A stretch of DNA of 26,399 nt from Chara braunii. Taxonomy: Eukaryota > Streptophyta > Charophyceae > Charales > Characeae. The notes under the pieces were generated by a model, which searched no databases, was not told the DNA's origin, and saw only the letters and a program-made list of their open reading frames with translations. The stretch lies in assembly GCA_003427395.1 (NCBI GenBank), contig BFEA01000001.1, forward strand, positions 14,007,134 to 14,033,532, given 5' to 3'. A program made the position numbers and the translations under genes. This document shows, piece after piece, positions 1 to 8,766 of the stretch; positions within the stretch are counted from its first letter, which is position 1; each line of letters starts with the position of its first letter.

Positions 1-57
<57 letters not shown>

Positions 58-203
58 CGCGCGCACGTGAGCGCGCCGTTTTTCCCTTTTTTTTTCCTTT
101 TAAAAAGAACTCCGGATGGTCCACGGGTCAGATAAACTGATCGGAACAGATACTACACTTGCTCGTCGTCTTCGTCGTTTTGCAGGGAGGGGTAGTTAGT
201 TAG

Positions 204-252
<49 letters not shown>

Positions 253-410
253 GCGAGAGCGCGTGCGCGCACCATTTTTCGCTGTTTTTTTTTCCCCTTT
301 TTTAAAGAACTCCCGATGGACCACGTGTCAGATATCAAACTGATCGGAATAGATACTACACTTGCTCCTCCTCGTCGTCATCGTTTTGGGGTGTAGGGTA
401 GTTAGTTAGG

Positions 411-493
<83 letters not shown>

Positions 494-580
494 CGCGCGC
501 GCACGTGCACGCGTCGTTTTTCTTTTTTTTGCTTGTCATCGTCGTCGTCGTTTTGGGGGGTGAGGTAGTTAGTTAGGGGT
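1..580. repeat. Tandem ~200-bp satellite-like units with embedded (TC)n
   Basis: Three dinucleotide tracts, (TC)n at 1-54, 207-249 and 413-491, are each followed by the same series: an alternating GC-rich purine/pyrimidine stretch, a T-rich tract, a segment with GATCGGAA and ACTACACTTGCTC, CGTCGT-type triplets, and GTAGTTAGTTAGGG. The GTAGTTAGTTAGGG landmark falls at about 192, 398 and 565, so the unit is about 206 bp. The third unit is shorter (about 167 bp) because it lacks the GATCGGAA segment. This is a higher-order tandem repeat containing a microsatellite. Minus-strand ORFs here encode only Arg-Glu repeats and are not genes. Confidence 0.85.
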
Positions 581-679
581 CTTGGGGAGGGGGAGGGAGG
601 AGGACGGGGCCATGCGGAGAGGCACACGCGGAGGGGGAGGCGGAGGGCAGGGGGGAGGGGGGGGGAGTTTACCGCACGC
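581..679. other. G-rich flank immediately left of the element
   Basis: A purine- and G-rich stretch with long G runs lies between the satellite and the element. It has no counterpart upstream of the 3' LTR, which places the element boundary at about 680. I see no gene here. Confidence 0.6.
676..679. repeat. Target-site duplication (ACGC), left copy
   Basis: The four bases before the TG of the 5' LTR are ACGC. The four bases after the CA of the 3' LTR (26309-26312) are also ACGC. Ty3/gypsy integrases usually duplicate 4-6 bp. Both flanks are GC-rich, so chance agreement of a 4-mer is possible. Extending to 5 bp breaks the match. Confidence 0.6.
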
Positions 680-1991
680 TGTCGGAGAGCGTGTGTCCCG
701 GCCCTCCTCTGCGTACCAAGTCCCTGCCTGGTACCGGTCTCTTGCTTTGGTGTTGCAGTTCGCTTTGGTATTGTAGCTAGTAGTCATCTCCACGATCCTT
801 AGAGCCCGGGCTGTACCCTGGTGTGGACCGGTCCTGTCGGTGCATGCCCTTAGCAAAAGGGGTGCGCCACAGGGCTTTCCATTGGTCCGCGCAGGCTCGA
901 CGCCCTGCTGTACAGCAGAGCACAACCGGCCTGTGGCCGTGGTAGCCGCCGGGCTCGCCCTGGGACGCGAAAGTACACGGACCAACGCTGTCATTTCTGC
1001 TGCGCGCCGAGTATCCCTCTACCTGGGTATGGGATAGGTGCATGGGGCAGGTCGCTGTCAAAAAGAAAAGGCTAGATAAGAGAGGCAAAAGAAAGCAAAA
1101 TGTGTGAGGGCGGAAAGGAAGGTGAAGTGTCTGAACTCTACTCAGATCGTGACCCTTGTTTTAATCAGGGATAATCCAGCGATATCGGGTCACGGTACCG
1201 TTAGGTTTTCTTTCTTTTTTTTACTATTATTATTATAATGATTATATTTAACTTTCCGATTTCTAAGACTTGGCTTCCCCCTTATGGTTTCTGCCACTCC
1301 GTAGGGGAGGCCGACGGTTCAAGGTTTGGACAGCGACTACTGTCTGATGGCCTAGGCTTGCTGACCCCTCGTAATTTGCCTGTACCAGATCTGCCTGGCT
1401 GAGCTCCGCGCGGAGGAATTTCAAAAGCAGACGACCCGCGGCCGCATTGGTAGGGAACCTATCACCCCCAGAAGAGGGTTATAAGCCCCCTCCTTGCCAT
1501 CGGACGCGGGTACCCAACGGCAACAGACCGACGGCGAGTTTTGAAAGAAAGGAAAACGCTCGTTGGTATCCCGTTATGGGACCACCACCTTAGAATTATA
1601 GTCGCCTCACAGTGAGACGAAGCGACAGAGACCGATAGCAGAAGGCCTGTAGGTATTGCGGTCGTAAGCTCTTTTCTTTTTTTTTCTTCTTTCCTTTGTT
1701 TTTCTTTTGTGTAAAATTCAAATTTAAAATTATCCCATTATTTTCGGATTTTCACTAAGTCTCGAAGGCTGCCATGAGCTCCCAGTTTAGAGCACAGGAA
1801 TCTGGGTATGAGGCAGGCCTATAAGAGACGGGAGAGCCTGGCTGTCAGGGGACTAGTAGTGGGTGTCTGCGAGCTTTCTCGTCACGTTGATGCTGCGGGT
1901 TTGAAGGCCGGAGCGTGGAGCAGTGAGGGGTAGTCAGAACTATCTGAGTGCGTGCTCCCAAGAGCGAGGCTCTGGCTATTTCGGAGTGGAT
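680..1991. other. LTR 5' part without a supported gene
   Basis: This stretch repeats at 18896-20208. It contains a T-rich and ATT-repeat segment at about 1206-1250. Several open frames occur on both strands. They match the other LTR only because the LTRs are copies, and none resembles a known protein. I see nothing else to call. Confidence 0.5.
1820..1828 (+). promoter_or_regulatory. Candidate TATA-like box in LTR
   Basis: CTATAAGAG lies in a GC-balanced context and is conserved near 20037 in the 3' LTR. A second candidate, TATTTAAG, lies at 5401-5408 (about 23721 in the 3' LTR), shortly before the module B ORF. The sequence does not show which one, if either, starts the genomic RNA. Confidence 0.25.
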
Positions 1992-2510
1992 ATGGCGGAC
2001 CGCAATGGCCTGCGTGGTTACAGGCCGAGATACATGAGGTATTCCTGGATGTGGGAGAGAGAGGACGAGAAGGGTACCATAGTGGAGACTCTACTGACCT
2101 ACGGTAAGCCTGACGGGGAGGTGAGGCTAAAAATTAACGTGTGCGGTGGTAAAGAACAGGAAATGAGGAGGAACGAAGGACTGCAGGCCGCTGTTATTGA
2201 GGTTCGCAACAGGGCCGAACGGAGGTGCAGGCGGGATGGGGTGACTGCAAGTATGCGGGTAACGGTCACCTACCACGAGGATGACTCATCGACGGGGACT
2301 ACTGACAGGGAGGTACAACACAATGACCGGGACTCGGAGGGGGAGTCAGAGATGAGCGAACGGGAAGCGGATGTCCAGTCCTGGCATGGACTGGACCAGA
2401 TCCGCCGAAACCACCCGCTGGCGGGACCAGTGGAGGACGGGCCCNAGGCCAGTTNGGCCCAGGGCAGAGCGAGGCCAGCGGGGGACAAGACCATGGAACG
2501 CAGGGGCTAG
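1992..2510 (+). CDS. LTR-encoded ORF of unknown function, possible module B member (5' LTR)
   Basis: The ORF is open for about 172 codons from ATG 1992 (a GTG at 1923 is in frame upstream) to TAG 2508-2510, with two codons made unreadable by N. The product is highly charged. An N-terminal part contains KGTIVETLL. A central stretch runs Q-A-A-V-I-E-V-R-N-R-A-E followed by VTASMRVTVTYHED. A Ser/Glu/Asp-rich tail follows. The central pattern (helix with R-x-R-A, then a beta-like run ending near H-E) resembles the module B ORFs at 5469-5903, 9753-10043 and 10047-10313. That is a weak similarity judged by eye. The 3' LTR copy has one nonsense change. All eight base differences between the copies in this ORF change the protein, so there is no sign of selection since insertion. 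No known domain is recognised. Confidence 0.4.
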   Translation: MADRNGLRGYRPRYMRYSWMWEREDEKGTIVETLLTYGKPDGEVRLKINVCGGKEQEMRRNEGLQAAVIEVRNRAERRCRRDGVTASMRVTVTYHEDDSSTGTTDREVQHNDRDSEGESEMSEREADVQSWHGLDQIRRNHPLAGPVEDGPXASXAQGRARPAGDKTMERRG

Positions 2511-4202
2511 TGATATGCGGGACAAAACCCAAGGCGGGGGCANGCGTACGGGTGTGACAGGTGGACGCCNGAGAGAGTGGGTGAGGAGAGAGGGTCAAAG
2601 GGAGTGTAAGGTGGTTGACGTCAACGACTACTGGTACGCTTGGGCAGGGTGAGCACGCTGCTTCCGGTAGGGGAGTGCAAAGAGGTTGTGATTGAAGGAG
2701 GGAGTCAGATCGAAGAAGGGAGATGGGTATGTGCACGACGGGCGTGCATGTTTGAAAAAGGTTGACGTCAGCCTGACTTCGGCGCGCAGGGGACTAGCAC
2801 GAAGAGGCACGTGTGAGAGCAGCCAGGAAGGAAGAGCGTCAGTCACAATCAAAGAGAGTGAGTGACACAAGGGTCGATGATCAATGCAGCCTCTCAGAGT
2901 ACACAGACGGAGACCCTGCGCGCTTGCCCTGTGCTATCCATGTTTGATTAGTGTGATACCGTGTTAACCACTGTCAACGGAAATGGGTGACGTGTGAGGG
3001 TTCAGAGAGAGTGCGGGTTGTAGGCGGTCAACGAAAGGGGAGAGGGCGTGAGCGAAAGCGGGGGCAAGCGTGCGGTGTGCGACGAACGTAAAAACCAGTG
3101 GGTTGTGCACGGCCACAGCGCGTGAGCCTAACGCATTCGTCAGAAAGGTGGGAAAACAAGTGGGCTAGCCGCGGGGAGACAGACAAGCATAGGGGGTTAT
3201 GCGTGTGCACGGTACACACTTGGCGCGAGCTGTACACTGACGGAGCGAGGTCGAGCGAACGTTCTTCAGATTGCTCTTGGGGCAGTCAGTCACCCGACAC
3301 TTACGAGTGCTAAGCTGATGAAGTGTGGCTATGCCATCTAAGGGTAGAGTTGTGATTGGGGGCAGAACGCATAGAGAGTTCGGGCATTGTAATGAGTACG
3401 GGGCGACATGTGCAGAAATGGAGTGTTGATGTCAACATGGGAGCTATGGAAGGCTTCGACCCTTGCTCTCCTGGCGGACTCCGTCATCTGCACGCATAGA
3501 AGTGTCTGAGCGAACTGCTGGCCAATGTGCTCCTCATACTGTTATGCTGAGAGGAGACGTGAAGATACGCCTGCATGCATGCTCTGGATAGTTGGCTCGC
3601 CAGGCGGTCCAAGACCATTGCCACTGCCTCCTGGATGAGCAGTCCGTTGAAGAGTCCAACGCACGCGCTCCACAGGGCATGTGTGGAACCAGTGTGAGAA
3701 AGGTCCGCCGCCTCGCGTCAAAAGGGAATTTTGAAACGGACGAAACCAGCGAGAGGGAGGTGTATCTTGCACCTTGAGAACGTTTTCACTTACTGGTGGG
3801 AACATTTGTATTGGCGACTATCTGTCTCGCCCTCATCTTGTGACTTTCAACCTGTAATGGGGACTGCAATCAAGGGTCGTCAACGCGTTTCTTTCACGAC
3901 CATCTTAACCGTGTCCTCAGATAAGATAATAGTCATTGCAAAATAATCCCTTATTATTTCTGCTGATTTTAGTGTTCTGCTTAGTATTCCTTTTCTGTTT
4001 TTTTAGTCCGGCCAAGTAGTGTGAAAGATCGTTATTAACCAATCAAGCTGCCTCATGATAACGAATCAGGCCCTCAGGTAGGCAGTGCAAACGGGTAAAT
4101 AATGGGAGGGGGCCGGCGCGTTGAGGCCTAATTTGAGCGCTTAGTGACACTGGAGCTGAACATTCATGGCATTGATATGACCGTATACTTGTTCATTTGG
4201 AA

Positions 4203-4394
4203 GTACTGCTTGCATTGAGCTGCTTGTTTGACTATTTGGCAAGGCCAAAGAGACATGTAACCCTCGTTTTTGTGTGTTTTATGCCCTTGGAGACGGANGT
4301 ACTGCTTGCATTGAGCTGCTTGTTTGACTATTTGGCAAGGCCAAAGAGACATGTAACCCTCGTTTTTGTGTGTTTTATGCCCTTGGAGACGGAG
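4203..4394. repeat. 96-bp tandem duplication private to the 5' LTR
   Basis: Two head-to-tail copies, 4203-4298 and 4299-4394, begin GTACTGCTTGCATTGAGC and end CCTTGGAGACGGA. The 3' LTR holds a single copy (reverse complement, about 21766-21862). The junction of the two copies is marked by an N at 4298, so an assembly join cannot be excluded. Confidence 0.85.
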
Positions 4395-4439
4395 ATTACA
4401 AACACGATTTGGAACCAGACTCTTCCTTTTTGTCAGCCT

Positions 4440-4680
4440 GTGATCACACGAAGTGACCACGGTGTGCGTTAACACAGTGTCATCGCACCTTGTGGCTGCA
4501 TAGTGCTGATCACACAGTGTGACCACGACGTGCGTTAACACAGTGTCTTCACACCGTGTAACTGTACAGTGCTGATTACGCAAGTGTGACCGCANCNTGC
4601 GACTGCANAGTGTCATCACATCGTTTGACAACACAGTGCAGATTGCACCGTGTAACAACATTGTATAACTACGTCTGCGT
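4440..4680. repeat. Degenerate ~66-bp tandem repeat with palindromic words (5' LTR)
   Basis: The words GTTAACACAGTGTC, CAGTGCTGAT and CACAGTGTGACCAC recur at about 66-bp spacing for roughly three to four units that decay toward 4680. Many words are near-palindromic (GTTAAC, TGATCA, CACAGTGTG). Several Ns lie here (4574, 4576, 4608). The Cys/His/Thr-rich translation is a by-product of the repeat. Confidence 0.7.
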
Positions 4681-5468
4681 GATTGCATAAGTGAACGGTT
4701 GTTTGGGGCTCGCTCATATCTTGTCAGTTGAATATTTGTTTGCAGCTGTATGAGTTCACTTGTGACCTGAGGGAGATTGAGTGCGTGTCCATATAAGCTA
4801 GTACGCGCCCATGTGAATAGACGAACGCATGCTTGAGTGTTTTTCCTTTCTTGCTGGTTTGATGAGAGCAAGTAGGTATCTGTCGAATATGCAGGCCTGC
4901 TTCTGACTTTGGGAGTACTTGTATGCCGAAGGAAGCATGGGGACGATACCCTTTTGATCTACATCCGTGCCTTGAGTTTGGATGTATGGGGAAGAGAAAA
5001 GCAACGCTGAGAAGGATTCCTTACGTCCTCGATAAATACCTACTCGATGGTGACTAAATGTACGAGTCTGTTCGAGTCGGAGCAAGCTCCCACTCCAAAA
5101 GCCCGCAGAGACATAATTTTGTCCTTGCTAGTGTGTTGTATGCACCTCCTTTTCCAATTCTCAGGAGACGCTGTCTTTTGATGATCATCTGCGTAATCGA
5201 TAATAGGCTTGATCACCAGGACGATTTTCTCTGAGGCCCTATTTTGTCATCTCCCTTAAAAGTTGGATACAACTTAGTCAAGCGTCAGGCGTTAGTTTTC
5301 AGATAAAAAGAAAACCCTGGTCTCCGAGTTTTAGTTATTTCGTGCTTTTAATTAGAGTGTCTCATTGAATCTGACTTGTCCGTGTGCTATGAGTGGGCTG
5401 TATTTAAGGTCAAGCCCTCAACCCAGAAAACCCTGGGCTGAACCGACAGTATTTTACCACTGGGGCTC

Positions 5469-5903
5469 ATGGAATTTGATATATGGATCTCGAAAAAGGG
5501 GCCTGTTCTGCACGTGACTGAGGGTCAGTGTCGTGGTCAAGGGAAAACGGAGCGAGCGAGTCTCGTGGGAAAGCATTTGCAGTCCTCCTTCCATCCTGTC
5601 CACTGTAGGACCAAGTTAAGCATATCAAAGGGCAGGACTGCCATGGAAGGTACAGGCTGGGTGAGAATGACCTACTCCCTCCGCCTAGACAGAAGGGGTG
5701 ACTGGGAAGGAAAAGTAGTCGAAAGGTTTCCGTATATCTTGGGGTTAATGAGAAGAAGAATGCTGGAAATAGTGAAAGGTCAAAGGAGCGTGTCATATAC
5801 TGTTTACCTGCACGAGTTGGATGAACGACTGCACAACACCTACTTATCTGTAGAAACGGTGGACCAGGCACATGAGTCACTTAGCGCCCAACTACAAGAG
5901 TGA
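5469..5903 (+). CDS. LTR-encoded ORF with module B (5' LTR), function unknown
   Basis: An open frame of 144 codons runs from ATG 5469 to TGA 5901-5903. The C-terminal half (from about residue 61) is the part I trust. It has a beta-like start (WVRMTYSLRLD), a DWEGKVVERF stretch, a basic helix R-R-R-M-L-E-I-V, then QRSVSYTVYLHELDER and a hydrophilic tail ending AQLQE. The same order (G-x-[IV]-V-x, helix with R-[MLR]-R-x-x-A/L, then Q-x-x-[IV]-[SA]-[YF]-x-[LV]) is seen at 9753-10043 and 10047-10313 just before gag. It is preserved to the same stop in the 3' LTR (24208), but a 16-bp deletion there alters the N-terminal part. No known family is recognised. A nucleic-acid or protein binding role would be a guess. 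Confidence 0.45.
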   Translation: MEFDIWISKKGPVLHVTEGQCRGQGKTERASLVGKHLQSSFHPVHCRTKLSISKGRTAMEGTGWVRMTYSLRLDRRGDWEGKVVERFPYILGLMRRRMLEIVKGQRSVSYTVYLHELDERLHNTYLSVETVDQAHESLSAQLQE

Positions 5904-6343
5904 GGAGTGAAAAGGTTGGGGACAGTACCTTGTCAGATGTAGGAAAGGATAGATTGGTGGGAGCGGGGTATATAGCGACTCTGAGACCCAGTCATCTAGC
6001 AAACTCCCATTCAGCGTTCAAGCATTGTCTGACAAACACGCAACTAGTACTCAGAATTTCGAGCATTCATTGGGTGCGTGGATATCAGTCAGATAACGGG
6101 GGTGGCTCAACAACTAAATACCGAGGTTTTCTGGATTCCAGCAGGAAGGTCAATCAGCTATTGTACTATTGTTGTTCATGTCGAGGTCTACAATTTTCTT
6201 GGCTCTTTAGGTGTAAAATCGTCAATGCTTTGGCAATCTATAATCGGGTTAGCAGACAACCAGAAATCAGACTCAGGCTCTACTCAAGCAATACTCAGAT
6301 GCTACTCAAGCAATACTTAGGCATTACTCAAGCAAGACTTTGA
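5900..6343 (+). other. Conserved LTR segment with two competing open frames
   Basis: Frame 2 is open in both LTRs (5900-6343; 24237-24626) but has a composition unlike a protein (many Tyr, Cys, Arg and Ser) and begins only at GTG. Frame 3 from about 6060 to 6320 in the 5' LTR reads more protein-like. It includes GRSISYCTIVVHVEVYNF, similar in style to module B, but the 3' LTR has three stops in that frame. It may be a decayed further module B copy. I do not call a gene. Confidence 0.25.
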
Positions 6344-6459
6344 CACTACTTCAGCAATACTCAGACGTTACTCAAACAATGCTCTAGCGTTACTTAAGTA
6401 ATACTCAAGCGTTACTCAAGCAAGACTCAGCCACTACACTAGCAAAATACTCAGACAAC
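6281..6459. repeat. Short tandem repeat, ACTCAAGCAATACTCAG type (5' LTR)
   Basis: About eight degenerate units of roughly 22-24 bp are built from ACTCAAGCAATACTCAGACGTT and its half-unit TACTCAAGCAA. The units are adjacent without unique spacers. The same CAGCAATCA / ACTCAAGAG vocabulary continues sparsely to about 6860. The stretch 6460-6872 has no supported gene. Confidence 0.8.
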
Positions 6460-6872
6460 TTTCGAAATACACACACAAACAACGTTTAACTGTACTCGGA
6501 ACTCACGAAAGGTATTTTGACAAGTGATCGGAACTCAGAAAAAGCATTTAGTAAGTCACCAGGACTTAGAACGGCACATTGTGCGGAATTCAAAGCTTGG
6601 AACTATGTCTTATTCTTTTCAATTGCTACTCAGCTATCGTTNAGTTGTTACCCTATTGCTAATCAATCACTACAGTGTCTGCATCTAATCAACGAACAAC
6701 CAAACTAAACTGCAGCAGGCTTCCTTCAACAAACGATAGCCAACTTCGAACGGCAACAAAACGTTCACTAGTAAGCGACAGTTAATTTATTCAGGCCAGC
6801 ATAGCAGTCAGTTCAGCAATCAACTCAAGAGTCAGATCAGCAGCAATCAGCAAACAACAGACGTCATTTTCC

Positions 6873-7559
6873 ATGAGTACAGTCGAATCCTTTCGAGTCA
6901 GCGAGTCAGTGCTGGCCAATCTCAATCAGATTTCATGCAAAGAGGCATTCCGTTATAAGTATGCTCGTGCCATTGGTTTCAGACAAGGAGATCTGTCAAT
7001 CTTTGTTGTCCAAACTAGTTTTGCTGATGGCACTATCCACGATCTGAGGCCCTATCTGAAGAAGGGCAAAGAGGCTCATGAGCATTTTGATGCAATGTGG
7101 ATCTCCGCCACGAGGCATCTCGAGCAGAGGGAGAGAGAAATCGATGAGAGCGGCACCAAACTAATTCGCAGCTTTGGACCCAAGCTTTATACGTACTATC
7201 TTAAGCCTCCCGTTCCTTCCCTTCTCACATATGGCACGGGTTAGCATGATATGATCGGCTTGCCAAAAAGGTATATCTCTCCGGCGGTGATCGACATTGA
7301 GGCACTGATAGAGCCAACCGAGTACCCATACCTCAGGCGAGGAGTCTTCTCAGTGGACGGGTTGCCTACATTGTGGGAGGAGTTTTGCTCCATGGTTAAC
7401 TTTCGTGTCATGTATCTTGGATGGTCATGCTCAGAGCTTGCTGGCTTCAGGTGGCACTTCGTCACGAGGCCTCAGTCTCAGACTCTCAGACTGTACGTGG
7501 GCGTGGGTCATAACACTANAGACAANCAACGGAACGAGAGATTGAGAGTGACTATCTAG
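6873..7559 (+). pseudogene. LTR-encoded two-module A protein, one nonsense codon (5' LTR)
   Basis: One frame of 229 codons runs from ATG 6873 to TAG 7557-7559, broken only by TAG at 7242-7244. The 3' LTR has TGG (Trp) at that point. The first module (about residues 11-130) has an aromatic/basic stretch FRYKYARAIG, a hydrophobic run LSIFVVQTSF, the core HDLRPYLKKG (about residues 56-65), a charged helix with MWISATRHLEQRER, and the proline segment KPPVPSLL. The second module (about residues 135-220) is more divergent and ends near LRLYVGV. The first module matches the ORFs at 8373-8765 and 8767-9254 in motif order. I do not recognise the family. There is no signal peptide, membrane segment or catalytic motif that I can see. 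The position close to the LTR end and primer site suggests it could have been translated from the 5' part of the genomic RNA or from a 3' LTR transcript. Confidence 0.6.
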
Positions 7560-8022
7560 AGGGTTGAGTGAGGACTCTTGAGAGGTGCTGACCACGCTTG
7601 CTTATGTGTACTTTGTGAGATTTTTATGAGTTCCTACTCTTCCCTCATTCATCTTGTCTTCGCCCTGAGTCAGCCAATCTTGATGTTCTCTTCAGGCGTT
7701 GCTTGATGATTGTGTTTCATTGTTGATTATGTCACAGTTCTCAAATTCCTAAATTGGCATCTTGATACACACATGGCATATTTAATTTAATTTTTATTAT
7801 CTGCATTATCATTGCTGTTCCGAATCACAATTAAAGATTCCTAAGATTGGGGACCGACGAAGACCGCAATTGAAGAGTCTCGCTCGAAGCCGGACGCACA
7901 CAATAGGAAGGGATTTGCTTATTTAATTTATTTTATTTATTGCAAACACAAACAAACCCTGCGTGACAGCCTGTTGACTTTCTTGGTCGCCTGTAGAGGC
8001 CCGACTAAGAAAAAGTGCGACA
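7560..8022. other. LTR 3' end without a gene
   Basis: This AT-rich stretch runs to the terminal GCGACA. It holds TTTAATTTAATTTTTATT (about 7781-7799), AATTAAA near 7830 and TTATTTAATTTATTTTATTTATTG near 7920. These could act in 3'-end formation, but none is a clear polyadenylation signal. It is repeated at 25846-26308. Confidence 0.45.
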
Positions 8023-8026
8023 AAAA

Positions 8027-8044
8027 TGGCGCCGTTGCCGGGGA
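8027..8044 (+). promoter_or_regulatory. Primer binding site, tRNA-Asp(GUC)
   Basis: TGGCGCCGTTGCCGGGGA starts 4 nt after the CA end of the 5' LTR. It is complementary over 18 nt to the 3' end (including CCA) of plant cytosolic tRNA-Asp as I know it. The animal tRNA-Asp acceptor differs in several bases. The same primer type is known from plant Athila/Calypso elements. Here it primes minus-strand synthesis of an element whose RT does not look Athila-like. Confidence 0.93.
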
Positions 8045-8372
8045 CATGAAAAGATTTTCGTGTCCGGAACGAGCCTGGGTCATTATTATCATCTTTGAGC
8101 TTTGATTAGGACGTGAGAACTGTTGACAATATTGTGAGCTTCATATTAATTCTATTATTCTCATTGAGTCTCGATTCTCTTGAGAATCACAGCTGCTAAC
8201 TGTGTCTTATTCTTTCCTTGTGTGAGGTACCACACTGGACCGGAGAAAGGAGATTGATGTAATTAACTGGAGAGAATCAGACTTAAATTCAGGTATGCTT
8301 TATGAACCTATGATGTCTTTTGAACAGTGAGAAGGGAAAGGAAGAGTCCAGAGCTCGGGGAATTCATCAAGA
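8045..8372 (+). other. 5' leader of the internal region
   Basis: There is no ORF of note between the primer site and the first module A ORF. A perfect inverted repeat GATTCTC-TT-GAGAATC at 8173-8188 could form a small hairpin or kissing loop. The rest is AT-rich. A packaging or dimerisation role would be a guess. Confidence 0.4.
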
Positions 8373-8765
8373 ATGCTAACTTCTGATGCATTGAGAGAAC
8401 TTTTGAAAGTAACTACCAAAGGAATATTCCCCTATCAGTATGAGCATTATTGGGTCTACCGTTCAGGCAATTCGGCCATCAGTGTAGTTCTGGCTCGCTT
8501 CTTGGAGGGAGATATTTATGATATCCGTCCCTATGTCAAAAAGGGAGACTGTGACGATGGTGAGACCTTCAACTGACTATGGGAAATTGCAATCCAGTCT
8601 CTTTATGATGAGAAGGCAAAATTAATTAAGCAGAAGAAGAAAGTGGAATGGGGTTTAATGCCAGTGACATATAAGACTGTTCCGATTCCTCCTATACCTA
8701 ACAATTATTGTGATGGGACTAACTGGCTGCCGATAATCAACATGGTATTGACAAGGGAGAAAAGA
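8373..8765 (+). pseudogene. Internal module A, copy 1, one in-frame stop
   Basis: ATG 8373 opens a frame that stops at TGA 8574-8576. It then continues in the same frame, still homologous, to TAA 8763-8765. Residues 1-67 hold KGIFPYQYEHYWVY, the hydrophobic ISVVLARF and the core YDIRPYVKKGD. After the stop come LWEIAIQSL, a Lys-rich helix, VPIPPIPNNY and GTNWLPII. This is the same order as in the LTR ORF at 6873-7559 (RPYLKKG, MWISATRHL, PPVPSLL, then a GT-x-W). The codon at the stop lies two residues before the conserved Trp. It may have been the first unit of a polyprotein upstream of gag. Family and function are not recognised. Confidence 0.5.
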
Positions 8766-8766
8766 A

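Larger units (their letters stand above)
2873..5077 (+). other. Middle LTR block, inverted relative to the 3' LTR
   Basis: From GTCGATGATC (2873) to TGTTCGAG (about 5076) this block matches 21078-23466 as reverse complement, while the LTR sequence on both sides is direct. It contains no convincing gene. It holds a 96-bp tandem duplication (4203-4394) and a degenerate array of about 66 bp (4440-4680). This copy retains sequence at both edges (2862-2872 and 5077-5151) that is missing in the 3' LTR. I therefore take this orientation as the original one. Confidence 0.85.
680..8022 (+). repeat. 5' LTR (7.34 kb)
   Basis: It begins TGTCGGAG and ends GTGCGACA, with a 5-bp perfect terminal inverted repeat TGTCG/CGACA. 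It matches 18896-26308 in direct orientation over 680-2861 and about 5152-8022. The middle block 2873-5077 matches the 3' LTR only as reverse complement. About 75 bp (5077-5151) and about 11 bp (2862-2872) at the block edges are absent from the 3' LTR. It contains three reading frames of interest (1992-2510, 5469-5903, 6873-7559), several tandem repeats and scattered single Ns. Confidence 0.92.

Noticed and set aside
153-627. Minus-strand ORFs of Arg-Glu repeats over the (TC)n tracts
   Set aside because: They are translations of a dinucleotide repeat with no other protein character.
569-1088. Minus-strand ORFs at the LTR start that are conserved at 18945-19305
   Set aside because: The conservation is only that of the two LTR copies. 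The frames extend into the non-element flank and show no domain.
2873-5077. Nested DNA transposon that flipped inside the LTR
   Set aside because: No terminal inverted repeats or target duplication at the block edges and no transposase ORF. The junctions instead show small deletions.
4164-5085. Minus-strand ORFs with repeated Cys-Asp-Asp-Thr-Val-Leu-Thr-His units
   Set aside because: The repeat in the protein is the 66-bp DNA repeat. Frames run across Ns and duplication borders.
6281-6459. CRISPR-like array
   Set aside because: Units are contiguous and degenerate without unique spacers, and the context is a plant-type retroelement.
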